64,000 nucleotides of DNA from Neocallimastix lanati (nom. inval.) (Eukaryota; Neocallimastigomycota; Neocallimastigomycetes; Neocallimastigales; Neocallimastigaceae), in assembly GCA_016946835.1 (NCBI GenBank), contig JACVTC010000003.1, positions 3,481,001 to 3,545,000 of the forward strand. Reading direction: 5' to 3'. The notes beneath the pieces were generated by a model. It saw only the letters and a list, made by a program, of their open reading frames with translations. It made no database searches and was not told the origin of the DNA. This document shows, piece after piece, positions 48,040 through 58,609 of this stretch (position 1 is its first letter; every line of letters begins with the position of its first letter). The position numbers and the translations under genes were made by a program.

Positions 48040-49230
48040 GATTAAGAGTCTTAAATACCAAGAGACCTATTATTAATTTTTTAAAACCTTGTAATAATTC
48101 TAATCATTTTAAAATATAATTAATTATTTTTTTTTATTAATGTTTCAATGAATGCCTAAAAGAAAGAATAATAATAATAATCATATTGAAGAGAGTTCGA
48201 TTTCATTGACTCCAACTAATAAAAAGGACAATGAATCGATCGCTTCTTATGAAGATGATGAATCTAATGATAATTCTTTTATCATTAATAAATATTATGG
48301 AAATATAACAAAATTCCTTTTTGAAATTAAAAGATTTCATATTAAATAAAGAAAATTTTTTAGATATGGTATAAGTCTTTAAAAAAAGACATCTAATTGC
48401 CATTGATTTAAATTCCTACATTGAGAATGAAATTCAGTTGTCATAGATGAACAGAAGTCAAATAAAATCAGACAATGCTGTTCAGTCTATTATAATAAAC
48501 AGTTTAGAAAAATCAAATATAGAATATCTCCCGAGGATGTAAAACTGCTTATAGCATGATTGATAGAATAAAGAAACGTTTCTATCAATCTGGTCAAGCA
48601 TTATTAAATACTCTTGAATATATAAAAATTATCAATATTAGATTAATTAATTAATAATGATTATATTTAATATATTAATGACTTAAATGATCTCTTTGAG
48701 AAACATAAAAATGAATGTAATAGATTTAAAAAGAGTATCTTTAGACGAAGAATATAGTATCTATATCGTTTAGATCATTACTTTAACAATAATATTAAGG
48801 ATTTTGTTATTGAGTATACTAAAAATCATGGCAAAAAACTGTCATCAATACAAAATAACTAAATTAAAGAGAAAACCTTTTTTATATCTCCCCTAATAAT
48901 ACCACTAAACCTTTGGAATTATTCCATTCTGATGTAGTTGGTAAACAGGAAACATCCTATAATGACTTCAATTATTATGTTACTTTTCTTGATGATTTTT
49001 CAAGAATGATTTGGGTTTATCTTATTAAACATAAATCGGATGTTCCCAATATTTTTTATCACATTTCATATAGCTTTATCACTAATACTACTTCGCTATT
49101 GCATCAGAATTTAACTGGGGATTTGAAACAATTGGATATAAAAGCGGGCTTACTTAAATGCAAATTTGGAAGAAAAGATTTATACAAAGACTCCTTATGG
49201 TGTGTTAAAAAGTAAACAGGTTGAATTTAA
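48040..49230 (+). pseudogene. Ty1/copia Gag and integrase remnants
   Basis: Remnants of a copia polyprotein. From 48152 an MPKRKNNNNN start leads into a UBN2-type Gag, readable only with frameshifts (LIAIDLN, SYMNRSQ, SIIINSLEKSNIEYL, YSMIDRIKKRFYQSGQALLN, NDLFEKHKNECNRFKK) to about 48740. The zinc-knuckle and protease region is unreadable. An integrase core fragment is open at 48913-49215, with LELFHSDVVG and YYVTFLDDFSRMIWVYLIKH, the copia pattern around the second catalytic Asp. It is broken by stops at 49215 and cannot be functional. Reverse transcriptase and RNase H remnants continue beyond the nested element at 55863-56700. Confidence 0.85.
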
Positions 49231-49976
49231 CGAGGAATCAGGTTGATATATCTATATAATATAACTATATAGATATAAGTAAATTACTAAAATAAAAGAG
49301 TTATAAAGTTAAATTTTTTAATTTAACACTTAATTAAAACTAATAATTGGTTTGATATGATAAAAATTTTTATTTATTAATAAAAATATATAGTTATATT
49401 ATAATAGGTTAACTATAACCTTACAAAGGACAAAAAGATAAATTTGAATTTTCTTTTTATACTTTGTAGGTTTGAGAATATTGATAATAATAATATAAAG
49501 TTGATAATAATAATATTTAGTATAAGAATATGTTTAATATAAATAAATTATATTTTTTAATCTAATATATTAGCTAATATATATAATATAATATTAAATT
49601 TAAATATTTAATATAGTAATTAATAATTAATAATTAATTAAATCAATATAACATAAATTAATACATAAACATTAATTTATGAATCAAGGATGACATGACC
49701 AAATGATTCATGTTAATAAATATTTTATTTATTAATAATATTTAAGTTTAATATGATATCATTAGAATCAGTAGGCCTAAGCTGGTCCTAAGATGATCAA
49801 ATAACTTATAATATTATAAAATAAATAAATTTTAAAGAATAATTAATGAATTATAAATTTTTATTAATTATTTTGTTTTTAATAATTTTAATTGAAATTA
49901 ATTGAAATTGAAATTTAATTCAGTTGTAATTTTGACATGGTGATAAAAATTTTTAATACTAATAAATTCTGGCCAC
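49231..49976. other. Degraded DNA between copia integrase and the nested gypsy LTR
   Basis: AT-rich, no open frame. An inverted pair TATAATATAACTATATAGAT (about 49254) and ATATATAGTTATATTATAAT (about 49386) is present. The origin is probably degraded copia pol or a further insertion. The short mixed patch GTAGGCCTAAGCTGGTCCTA at about 49771 is not recognised. Confidence 0.45.
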
Positions 49977-50011
49977 TGTAACGAAATCTTCAGTTAGTAA
50001 AATTAGAACTT

Positions 50012-50064
50012 TGGTTCAATGGTTAGTTACATTGACCATGACCAATACTTCATGGGTTCGACTC
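50012..50064 (+). other. tRNA-like segment inside the LTR
   Basis: TGGTTCAATGG (50012-50022) resembles a Pol III A box and GGTTCGACTC (50055-50064) a B box, with tRNA-like spacing of about 40 nt and a short ATTG/CAAT stem between them. The acceptor and T stems do not pair well, so it is not a functional tRNA. The same segment is at about 55205-55257 in the 3' LTR. Confidence 0.4.
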
Positions 50065-50369
50065 ACACTTCAACCCATTTTGCATAAATAATTATTTTAT
50101 TAATTATTTTATTAATTATTAATAATATCTTCTTGAATATTCTTTCTGTATAAAATTATAGAAAGTTAAAGATTCTTTCGGTTCGTAATTCAACCGAAAT
50201 GAATTTAGAAATTCTTATTATATAAATTATTTTATTCTTTTTGATAAGATTCATTTTCATCAATTAAAATCTATATTCTAGAAACTTTACATTATTAATT
50301 ACTACAAACATATTTCTAAATATTTCTTTAAAATTATTTTACATGTTAAAACTGTTTTTCCGTTAAAAG

Positions 50370-50378
50370 TATAAATAG
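50370..50378 (+). promoter_or_regulatory. TATA box in the 5' LTR
   Basis: TATAAATAG, present identically in the 3' LTR at 55613-55621. It lies about 250 bp before the LTR end, the expected place for the retrotransposon promoter, and is followed by a short hairpin CACGAA..TTCGTG. Confidence 0.6.
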
Positions 50379-50618
50379 TGCGAACTTCACGAATGAAAAT
50401 ATTTTTCTTCGTGCTTTTATTAATAATAATTAACGTATAAGTAATTCGAAATATTACCTTGTTGATTAATATTAATAATTATTTTAAATTTTATAATTAA
50501 TAAAAAATATTTCTAATAAAACGAATTATTTATACAGATAGTGTAAACCTATTGAGTTTTCTCCTTTCTGTGTTTCTATATCTCATCCCGCCTTTACAAT
50601 AGAAGCACTTCCGTTACA

Positions 50619-51110
50619 ATAAAAGCACCTGCTAATCCAAGCCCTCAATACCTTTACGCTATTCCTCAGACATTCTACCGTACTTTTAGGAATTCTACCT
50701 TCTCAATATCTTTTGACAATCGTTGGGTTTCTACTTTTACTATTCTACTATTAAAGAACAAATACCTACTCTTCCGGTTCTCTCTATCTTAGTCTAATAA
50801 TCTTTGAATAAATCTTCTTATCTACTATCTCTTTAATACCGGACTTCTATATCTTTTAATCTCGGATTTTATCTCTTCCCAGACGAATAATTACTGCCTA
50901 TTGATTCCTATTCCAATTATCACCTTGTCTGTTCTAAGTTACCTTCACTATTATATAATTTAACCCTTTGAATCTATTATATTACCGGATAATCCTAATC
51001 CTATGGTTGTTGAAATTAATTCTTATAACAAAAATTCTTGTACTACCCGATCAAATAATTCAAATTAAATTTGTACTACCCTATTAAGATAAAACTTACA
51101 TTACCTTAAC

Positions 51111-51147
<37 letters not shown>

Positions 51148-52395
51148 TTAGATAATATTAAATTAATCTTGTATTACCTTAACCCTTTAAAATTAATTCT
51201 AATATTTACCAACATAATTAATTTATAATTAGATAAATAATATTAAATTAATTTAGTAAAAAAAAAAAAAAAAAATTTTAATTTTTAGATAAATATTTTA
51301 GATTAATTTAGTGAATAAATCAATTAGTTTTAGAAAAAAAAAAAAATAATAATAATATTAATAATATTAATAATTATAATAATAATTTTTATTTTTAATT
51401 ATTTTAATAAATTACTTGCTTGAAATAATAGCAAGAAAAACCTGTGCAATTTTATTTTTTATTTATTTATTTATAAAGCGTTTATACGAGCGAATAGAGC
51501 TCATATACAGAGTTAGAAGAATTATCTTCTTTAGTGTTGCACTCGACGAATAGATTTGGTTCTAGACTAGGTAAAACTCTATAAGAGAGCACCGTAGCCT
51601 ATTATAAAGGAAAACGGTTCTAGGTTTGCAACAACTCTGGCGAATAAGGAGCTTACGTCACCGAAGGCGTAAGATTAAAACTATATAGTATTTTAAAATT
51701 TTATTTCGTGCTTACTCGCGGCACTAGTTATAATAGTACTGACGGTTTTTTCTATAGTTGTGAGTCAATAGTACTATTCTATTTTATCAATCAATAATTT
51801 TATAATTAATATTATTATTTTATAATTAAGAAAACAAAGATTAAAATATAAATATAAGGTTTATACGACTTCCAAAGCGACAGAAGTTGGTCTCTGTTTT
51901 CGTAACATTTTAGTGTTCAGATACTATTGATATAGGGGAAAATAATTTGTTTTATTCTTTTCAGCTAACAATAAGTTAGATATAATAAAGAATCTAACAA
52001 TATTACTTCCTTTTGTCTATAAGACATTAACAATCGATTTTATCTGCGTTATCACTAAAAGGCTAAAGGAACTTATCGTATAAAACTTTGATAGATTATA
52101 TATTTAGTTGGTCCAATACTATATAATCTAGTTTATATTTCAGTAATTTTTGATAAATAATTATAAAATAAAAATATTTAATTATAAAATATTATAAAGT
52201 GTTATTAAAATTTTGTGTTCTTATCCATTAACCTTGGAAACCTACCAATAAACAACTTTTGAACTTTTGGAATCTCTACTACCTATTTACCTTTTGGATT
52301 ATTGGAATCTCTACTACCACTTTGGGAACTTCTGGATTCTACCGCCTATTCTTTACCTTTGAAAACTTATTCTACTCTACCTTATTTATTTCAAT
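50619..52395 (+). other. Chromovirus 5' untranslated leader
   Basis: About 1.8 kb between the 5' LTR and the Gag start. The first 480 bp are T/C-rich and purine-poor with no open frame. 51110-51440 is A/T runs. 51470-51960 is an unusual GC-richer patch (GTTTATACGAGCG, GGTTCTAGACTAGG, CACCGTAGCC, ACGTCACCGAAGGCG) that could be a further nested insertion. The last 140 bp repeat TTGGAATCTCTACTACC. I saw no convincing tRNA-complementary primer-binding site directly after the LTR (ATAAAAGCACCTGC follows). Confidence 0.5.
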
Positions 52396-54840
52396 ATGGA
52401 CAACTATAACCAAGAAAATCCTACCTTTAAGGACGGTTTTGCTGGTGATCGTCGATTCTTTAAAGGATTTCTAGCTAAAATGGAACTTATTTTTATGATT
52501 CAACCGGAAAGATTCGCAAACGATGAAGCTAAAGTAATCTATATCATTTCTCGTTTGTATGGAAACGCCATGAATTGGGCTGCTACTCTCATTGAAAACC
52601 AAGATCCTTGTCTCCTTAATTATAATCAATTCATTGCTAGATTAAAATCAGTATTTGGAAGCTACGATTCTACCTTTATTGCGAACCAGAAATTAAGAAC
52701 AATCAAACAAAAACGAATTGGTGAAGTCAGAAATTATATTTTAGAATTTAATAAATACGCCGATGAATCTTCTTGGAATGAAGAAGCCAAGATGGACGCC
52801 TTTCTTGCCGGCCTACACGACCATATTGCTACTAGAATTTTAGAAATGTTTCCTGGACCTCAAACCCTCTTTGCTATGCAAACAATTGCATCTAGAATCG
52901 ATAATCGTATCTCTACTCATAGACAATTTTCCAATCTTCAAGGTCAAAATTCAAATAATAGTAATAATAATAAAAATAAAAAGGGCAAAAAATCATTCTT
53001 TTTCCAAAAACAATTTAAATCCAAACCTCATGGACCTCTATCTCAAGAAGAAAAAGAAAGAAGAAGAAGAGAAAATCTTTGTTTATATTGTGGATCCTCT
53101 GAACATTCTCTCGACAATTGTCCACTTAAAAATAAATATAAAAATAAAAATAAACCTTCATCAAGTAGCACTTATGTTTCTAATCCCGAATCAAAACCTA
53201 TATCTAGACCCAGAGTTTCTGACTCAAATCTTCCTATTTACGAATTTTCTTTAAGTATTGATAATACAAATTCTACTGCTAAAATTCTTCTCGATACTGG
53301 TTCTCAAATCAATTTAATGGATATCTACTATATTAAAGAAAATAATATCCCGTATTCAACCAAAACTAATTTCCCTAAGGTATCTGGCATCGGTGGAAAG
53401 CAAACTATTCTTGGAAAAACTCTTCCTATTTCCATCACTTATAATAACCATAAATGTAAAACTCAATTCTATGTGGTTGACCTTCCTTCTTATTGTGCTA
53501 TTTTAGGTTTCGAATGGATTTCTACTCACAATCCTGATATTGACTTCAAAAATAAAGTCTTAAGATTTAATTCCAATTATTGCGTTGAAAATTGTTTAAT
53601 CATCCCTAACTCCTTTACTTCTTATGTTCCTTTAAATACTACTAAACAAAATGACAAAAATGAAAATGAAGAAATCAATAATAAAATAAGCAAATCATTA
53701 CCAAAAAAATTACTTCCATTTATAGACACTTTCAGTGAAATATACACTAATGAATCACCTCCTTATTGTCCTTTTGATAGCGAGATTAAACCCAAACAAA
53801 ATGAAAAACTTCATTATGACCCAATCTACCCCTTAACTGTAAAAGAACCTCTAGCTTCGAAGAAATATATTAAAGAAAATGAAGACAAAAAATTTATTAG
53901 TAAATCTAAATCTCCAGCTGCCGCTTCTATTTTATTTGTTCCCAAGAAAGACCTAAATGATCTCTTTCGTATTCATAAACCACCCTCCGATTTTTTTTCC
54001 GATAAAGATTCTCAATTCACTTCAAAATTTTGGTCAGCTATTTGTAAATCTTTCAATATCACAACGAAACTTGCTTCTCCCTTCCATCACCAAACCAATG
54101 GTTTAACGGAGAGGGTGAACTCCGTTATTGAACAATACTTAAGATGTTATTCAAACTTTAAAGGTTCTGATTGGTATAATTTTTTATTCCTAGCAGAATT
54201 CAGTTATAATAATTCAATTCAAGAATCAATTAAGCACTCACCTTTTTATTCAAACTATGGATATAATCCAAGATATTCACCATCAATTCCAAACAGTACA
54301 GATGTTCCTAGAGCTGATGAATTTACAAAAGATTTTTCAGAATTATTCAAAACACTTAATGGAAATTTACAACAAGCAAGAAATAAGCAAGAAGAATTTG
54401 CAAACAAACATCGTATTGAAGCTCCAAATTTTAAACCTGGTGATAAAGTGTGGATTAATAGTTCACTTATAATTCATAATGGAAATAAAAAACTTAAACC
54501 CAGAAAACTTGGTCCATATAAAATCATTAAGAAAATTTCTCCCGTTTCATATAAGTTAGACTTACCAAAAGAAATCAGAATCCATCCTGTAATACATGTT
54601 TCTGAACTTGAACCATTTTATGAAGATCACTTTGGACGAAAGAAAGAACCACCACCACCGATAATTATTGACAATGAAGAAGAATACGAAGTTGAAAAAA
54701 TTCTTGATAAAAGGAAACATTATGGCAAAACCCAATATCTTATTAAATGGAAAGGTTATCCTTTATCTGAAGCATCTTGGGAACCCGAAGAAAATTTAAA
54801 TTGCCCCAAACTCTTAAAAGAATTTAACAATAATAACTAA
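52396..54840 (+). CDS. Chromovirus Gag-protease-(deleted pol)-integrase C-terminus-chromodomain ORF
   Basis: 814 aa, about half the length usual for a fused chromovirus Gag-Pol. Order: Gag capsid domain (about 1-185); basic linker; one CCHC zinc knuckle (C229-x2-C232-x4-H237-x4-C242); aspartic protease with LLDTGSQ (D300); the beginning of reverse transcriptase ([14 protein letters not shown], to about residue 520); then directly integrase from [12 protein letters not shown] with the DX35E pair ending at TERVN. The integrase C-terminal PGDKVWI/LGPYKI region and a chromodomain follow (about 763-810; [28 protein letters not shown]). The catalytic YxDD of RT, RNase H, the HHCC zinc finger and first integrase Asp are absent, yet the frame is preserved across the junction (53941-54000). 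It cannot copy itself. It may be mobilised by a complete relative. Confidence 0.95.
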   Translation: MDNYNQENPTFKDGFAGDRRFFKGFLAKMELIFMIQPERFANDEAKVIYIISRLYGNAMNWAATLIENQDPCLLNYNQFIARLKSVFGSYDSTFIANQKLRTIKQKRIGEVRNYILEFNKYADESSWNEEAKMDAFLAGLHDHIATRILEMFPGPQTLFAMQTIASRIDNRISTHRQFSNLQGQNSNNSNNNKNKKGKKSFFFQKQFKSKPHGPLSQEEKERRRRENLCLYCGSSEHSLDNCPLKNKYKNKNKPSSSSTYVSNPESKPISRPRVSDSNLPIYEFSLSIDNTNSTAKILLDTGSQINLMDIYYIKENNIPYSTKTNFPKVSGIGGKQTILGKTLPISITYNNHKCKTQFYVVDLPSYCAILGFEWISTHNPDIDFKNKVLRFNSNYCVENCLIIPNSFTSYVPLNTTKQNDKNENEEINNKISKSLPKKLLPFIDTFSEIYTNESPPYCPFDSEIKPKQNEKLHYDPIYPLTVKEPLASKKYIKENEDKKFISKSKSPAAASILFVPKKDLNDLFRIHKPPSDFFSDKDSQFTSKFWSAICKSFNITTKLASPFHHQTNGLTERVNSVIEQYLRCYSNFKGSDWYNFLFLAEFSYNNSIQESIKHSPFYSNYGYNPRYSPSIPNSTDVPRADEFTKDFSELFKTLNGNLQQARNKQEEFANKHRIEAPNFKPGDKVWINSSLIIHNGNKKLKPRKLGPYKIIKKISPVSYKLDLPKEIRIHPVIHVSELEPFYEDHFGRKKEPPPPIIIDNEEEYEVEKILDKRKHYGKTQYLIKWKGYPLSEASWEPEENLNCPKLLKEFNNNN

Positions 54841-55169
54841 AATTAAAACTTGAAAATGAATCTTCACTTTATTAATATCAAACTTATATTAATTTATTAA
54901 TATCAATATTACTAAATATTATTTTATATTATTAAATATTATTAATATTCATGTATTCTTATTATATATTACATTCATGTAACTTTATTAATATCATGTA
55001 ATTTTATTCAAAAAAAGTTCGTACTATAAAATGGTTAATTAATTATTTTTATTTTATTACATTTTATTTTATTTTAATTTAGTTTAGTTTAGTTTAGTTT
55101 GCTTAATTTTAGTATAAGTTATGCCTAACTGTTAGATTCGTCTGGTATCCGAATCCTGGAGGCGGACCA
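54841..55169 (+). other. Chromovirus 3' untranslated region and polypurine tract
   Basis: AT-rich 3' region with a TTTAG pentamer tract (TTTAGTTTAGTTTAGTTTAG type, about 55077-55100) and the purine-rich stretch CTGGAGGCGGACCA (55156-55169) immediately before the 3' LTR, the expected plus-strand primer site. Confidence 0.65.
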
Positions 55170-55862
55170 TGTAACGAAATCTTCAGTTAGTAAAATTAGA
55201 ACCTTGGTTCAATGGTTAGTTACATTGACCATGACCAATACTTCATGGGTTCGACTCACACCTCAACCCATTTTGCATAAATAATTATTTTATTAATTAT
55301 TTTATTAATTATTTTATTAATTATTTTATTAATTATTTTATTAATTATTTTATTAATTATTAATAATATCTTCTTGAATATTCTTTCTGTATAAAATTAT
55401 AGAAAGTTAAAGATTCTTTCGGTTCGTAATTCAACCGAAATGAATTTAGAAATTCTTATTATATAAATTATTTTATTCTTTTTTGATAAGATTCATTTTC
55501 ATCAATTAAAATCTATATTCTAGAAACTTTACATTATTAATTATTACAAACATATTTCTAAATATTTCTTTAAAATTATTTTTACATGTTAAAACTGTTT
55601 TTCCGTTAAAAGTATAAATAGTGCGAACTTCACGAATGGAAATATTTTTCTTCGTGCTTTTATTAATAATAATTAACGTATAAGTAATTCGAAATATTAC
55701 CTTGTTGATTAATATTAATAATTATTTTAAATTTTATAATTAATAAAAAATATTTCTAATAAAACGAATTATTTATACAAATAGTGTAAACCTATTGAGT
55801 TTTCTTCTTTTGTGTGTTTCTATACCCCGTCCCGCCGTTACAATAGAAGCACCTCCGTTACA
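55170..55862 (+). repeat. 3' LTR of the Ty3/gypsy chromovirus
   Basis: 693 bp, same ends as the 5' LTR. It is longer because a 13-bp unit (TTATTTTATTAAT) is present about six times (about 55285-55365) against about two in the 5' LTR. Contains the TATA box at 55613-55621. The remaining differences are scattered transitions. Confidence 0.95.
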
Positions 55863-56743
55863 TAAATTAATATGTTTACTAACATTATATGTAGATGATA
55901 TTTTAATAACAGGAATTAAAAATGAAATAAACTCTACTGTAAACAAATTAAAAGATAAATATAAAAATTTCTAAAGATTCTAATGCGACTAAAATAATTG
56001 GAATAAATATTTATAAAACAAGTGATGGTTATAAGATAAAATCAGAAAGATTATATTAATAAAATAATAGAAAAATATAATATGAAGAAAACAAAGCAAA
56101 TAAAAAATACCATGTAGGAAAATTACGGAATATGAAAAAAAAAAAAAAATTCAAATTTAGTCCATTCAAAAAAATATAAATCTTTACTTGGTGCATTACT
56201 ATATATTGCTGAGAAGACAAAGCCTGATATAATGCTTTTCTGTAAGTGAAGCCTCAAGAATATGTGAAAAATCCAGCAGAAGCTGATGATAAAAATTTTT
56301 TTTTAATGAATATCTTAACAATATTATAAAAGGTACAAAAAAAAAAAATAAAATCTTTACATTATAATAAAGATAATAAATTTATCAGATAATTGGATTC
56401 AGATTTTTGCCAACGATGAAAAGACAAGAAGATCTACAAAGTGGATATATAATTATTTATTTGAAAAAAGTCCTATTTCATGGAAATCTCAGTCACAGAA
56501 AAAAGTTTATTTTATCTATTGCTGAAGCTGAATTTGTTAGGTTGACAGAGTGTACTAAAGCAAGCTTTATGGTACAAAAAAATTTATTTAAAAAAAATTA
56601 TTTAATCAAGAAAAAAAAGAAAAAAATTTAAAAGTATGGTAGATAACAAAGCATGTATTGCAATTGATCAAGATACAAATCATAAGGAAGATGTAAGTTT
56701 TTTTTTTTTTTTTAACTATATACTTGTATATAATAATTAAAAT
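55863..56743 (+). pseudogene. Ty1/copia reverse transcriptase and RNase H remnants
   Basis: Starts directly after the gypsy LTR with LTLYVDDILITG, the YVDD catalytic motif of copia reverse transcriptase. It continues with INSTVNKLKDKYK, TKIIGINIYKTSDGYKI (frameshifted) and SLLGALLYIAEKTKPDI. 56407-56631 is an RNase H fragment with QSGYIIIYLKK, SIAEAEFVRLTECTKASFM, followed by VDNKACIAIDQDTNHKED at 56640-56695. Many stops and an inserted T run show it is dead. Together with 48040-49230 it is one copia element, with most of reverse transcriptase missing at the junction. Confidence 0.88.
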
Positions 56744-56990
56744 ATTTAAAGTTCAACATAATATTTAAACTTTTGTACATTAAAATATTATAAATATTTA
56801 TAATATTTGAATATGTAATAATTTGTATGTAAAATATAAAAGGAAAGTTTTTTTTATGAAATTAATATTTCGAGTCTTTTTAAATATTTTATTAAATCAT
56901 ATAAATTAATAAAAAATAAATAAATTTAAATTAAATAATAATACATTTTGTATTGACACACATCATATCTTATATTGACTCCTTAATACA
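56744..56990 (+). repeat. 3' LTR of the decayed Ty1/copia element
   Basis: Aligns with 47797-48039 over its full length with many substitutions and indels (GTACATTAAAATATTATAAA, TTTGTATGTAAAATATAAAA, CATCATATCTTATATTGACT). Divergence between these two LTRs is far greater than between the gypsy LTRs, so copia is the older insertion. Confidence 0.75.
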
Positions 56991-57039
56991 TATATAAAAC
57001 TATTAAAGTTTTTGTATTACTAATATTACATATAAATTT

Positions 57040-57612
57040 TGTTTGAGACGTCGACGCTCTTAGCAACGGTAGATTCAATAGATCCAACGCAAAAGAATCC
57101 TAATAATTGATACTTAGGATATTAAAATGTTCAAGTTTTTGATTTCTGATGAAATAAATCCAAAATCATTTCTCCTTGTAAATAATTGCTTTTTTTTTTT
57201 TTTTTTTTTTTAGATTTTGGGGATTTGAAGACATCTCTTTCCCAATAATACTTTTTTTATTTTTTTTTTTTTTTTTTTTTTATTTCACTTGATTTTTTTA
57301 CCATTTAATTTCTTATCCAAAGTTCTTGATTCCTTTAGTCCATGAAGTAATGTGACATAGTAAGAATATTATTTGTGAGATAATTAATAATAAATGAATG
57401 ATTTTTTTTCATTTTCTAAAGCGGTGTAATTGAGATATAGCACAGACAGACAGTTGAAAGAGGAGGTATTCTCAATTCAAGAATAAATATCATAGAGAGT
57501 AGCATAAGAATTACGAGATTTAAATCCAATAAAGTCCTCCATTAATAATTTTTTTAGCTTTAGAACATCTGCTCTTATCTGAACCAAATAGAGGAGCATA
57601 ATATAAAGCAAA
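57040..57612 (-). pseudogene. LINE (non-LTR retrotransposon) 3' ORF remnant
   Basis: Read on the minus strand from about 57612: APLFGSDKSRCSKAKKIING-like sequence, then GLYWI, KSRNSYATLY, a damaged ELRIPPLSTVC..AQLHRF segment, and TNNI-TMSHYFMD-KESRTLDKK-LNGKKIK, ending with ESTVAKSVDVSN. This order resembles the C-terminal part of fungal LINE ORF2 proteins beyond the reverse transcriptase. It is interrupted by stops and by two T runs (57190-57212 and 57252-57281). The family call is from memory of the pattern. Confidence 0.55.
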
Positions 57613-57627
57613 ACTAAGAATATTTAT

Positions 57628-57640
<13 letters not shown>

Positions 57641-57662
<22 letters not shown>

Positions 57663-57882
57663 AATTTTAAATTAAATAAATTTAAAACAATTTTGACAAA
57701 GTGTTTACCAAAATTTAAATTAGTTTATTATAATATATGACTATATAAATATATGACAATAAAAATTAATTAGCAAAAAAAATTTAAAACTATTATGAAA
57801 AAAAAAAAAAAAAAAAAAAAAAAACCATTGAAAAATGACACCCATCAACAATAACTGTATGTTATAGAAACAGTTTGGTAAA

Positions 57883-57913
<31 letters not shown>

Positions 57914-58241
57914 CAATAATACATTATTTTTTTTTTTGTTTTGTTTTGTTTTGTTAAAGTGTTTAAACTTTTTATTTTTTATTTATAATAGATAATAAAT
58001 CTTATTTATTATTTATAATAGATAATATTGATATTTTAATATTTTTAAATTTATTTTTAAGTATTAATAAAATATTTAAATGAATAGTAGTAATAAAAAT
58101 CTATATTACATAAATGTTAACGTTTTATCGATGAATAAAAAAAATAAAGATAAAATATTATTAATGATAACAAATATTAATTTTCCCAAAATAATTTTAT
58201 TTTTTTTCTTTTTTTTGGGTATAATATATGAAGAATGCACT
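57641..58241. other. Intergenic DNA, homopolymers and a TTTTG tract
   Basis: A runs at about 57630-57660 and 57800-57824, an (AAT)n tract at 57885-57912, and TTTTG pentamers at 57940-57955. Small overlapping open frames at 58080-58313 and on the opposite strand are chance readings over the 3' end of the next gene. Confidence 0.6.
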
Positions 58242-58567
58242 TTAAAATTCTGGTTCAGCCTTTTTGAAATATTGAACAATATAAATAAGGGCAACACAAA
58301 CTACGAATATTGAAGCTACCATTGAAATAGAGAGAGTAGTAGTCCATAATGATAAACCAATACTTTTTTTAATTGTAAATTAATTAATAAACAAAAAATT
58401 TTTTAATACTAAACCATTTTATACATTTTTTAAATTTTTATTATAAATTATAATTTTTACTTAATATATGATACTTACAATAAATATGCTGTTTATTTTA
58501 TCAATTAAATTTTATTTGGTAGATAAAATTAAAGAAAAATAATATTATCAGTAATTTATATATATAT

Positions 58568-58609
<42 letters not shown>

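Larger units (their letters stand above)
49977..50618 (+). repeat. 5' LTR of the Ty3/gypsy chromovirus
   Basis: 642 bp, starting TGTAACGAAATC and ending CCGTTACA, so the ends are short inverted repeats (TGTAACG/CGTTACA). It matches the 3' LTR at 55170-55862 with only about a dozen substitutions. It contains a TATA box (TATAAATAG, 50370-50378) and, just downstream, a CACGAA/TTCGTG hairpin (50388-50413), consistent with promoter and R-region signals. Near the start it has tRNA-like A-box and B-box words. Confidence 0.95.
49977..55862 (+). mobile_element. Ty3/gypsy chromovirus, deletion derivative, nested in copia
   Basis: Complete LTR-to-LTR element of 5,886 bp with one 814-codon ORF. The LTRs are about 98 percent identical apart from a 52-bp microsatellite difference, so insertion is recent. 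The polypurine-like tract CTGGAGGCGGACCA directly precedes the 3' LTR. No matching target-site duplication is visible: flanks are TCTGGCCAC on the left and TAAATTAAT on the right. This suggests a rearrangement after insertion. It splits the older copia element. Confidence 0.9.

Noticed and set aside
48203-48403. Minus-strand frame over the copia Gag region
   Set aside because: The opposite strand carries readable UBN2-type Gag; this is its shadow.
50005-50075. Functional tRNA in the gypsy LTR
   Set aside because: A- and B-box words are present, but acceptor and T stems do not pair and the anticodon loop lacks the usual U33. Kept only as a tRNA-like segment.
52259-54472. Additional frames overlapping the chromovirus ORF
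   Set aside because: They lie in other frames of the Gag-Pol ORF, which has clear CCHC, DTG, integrase and chromodomain motifs.
57940-57960. TTTTG repeats as a regulatory site
   Set aside because: Short simple repeat with no supporting context.
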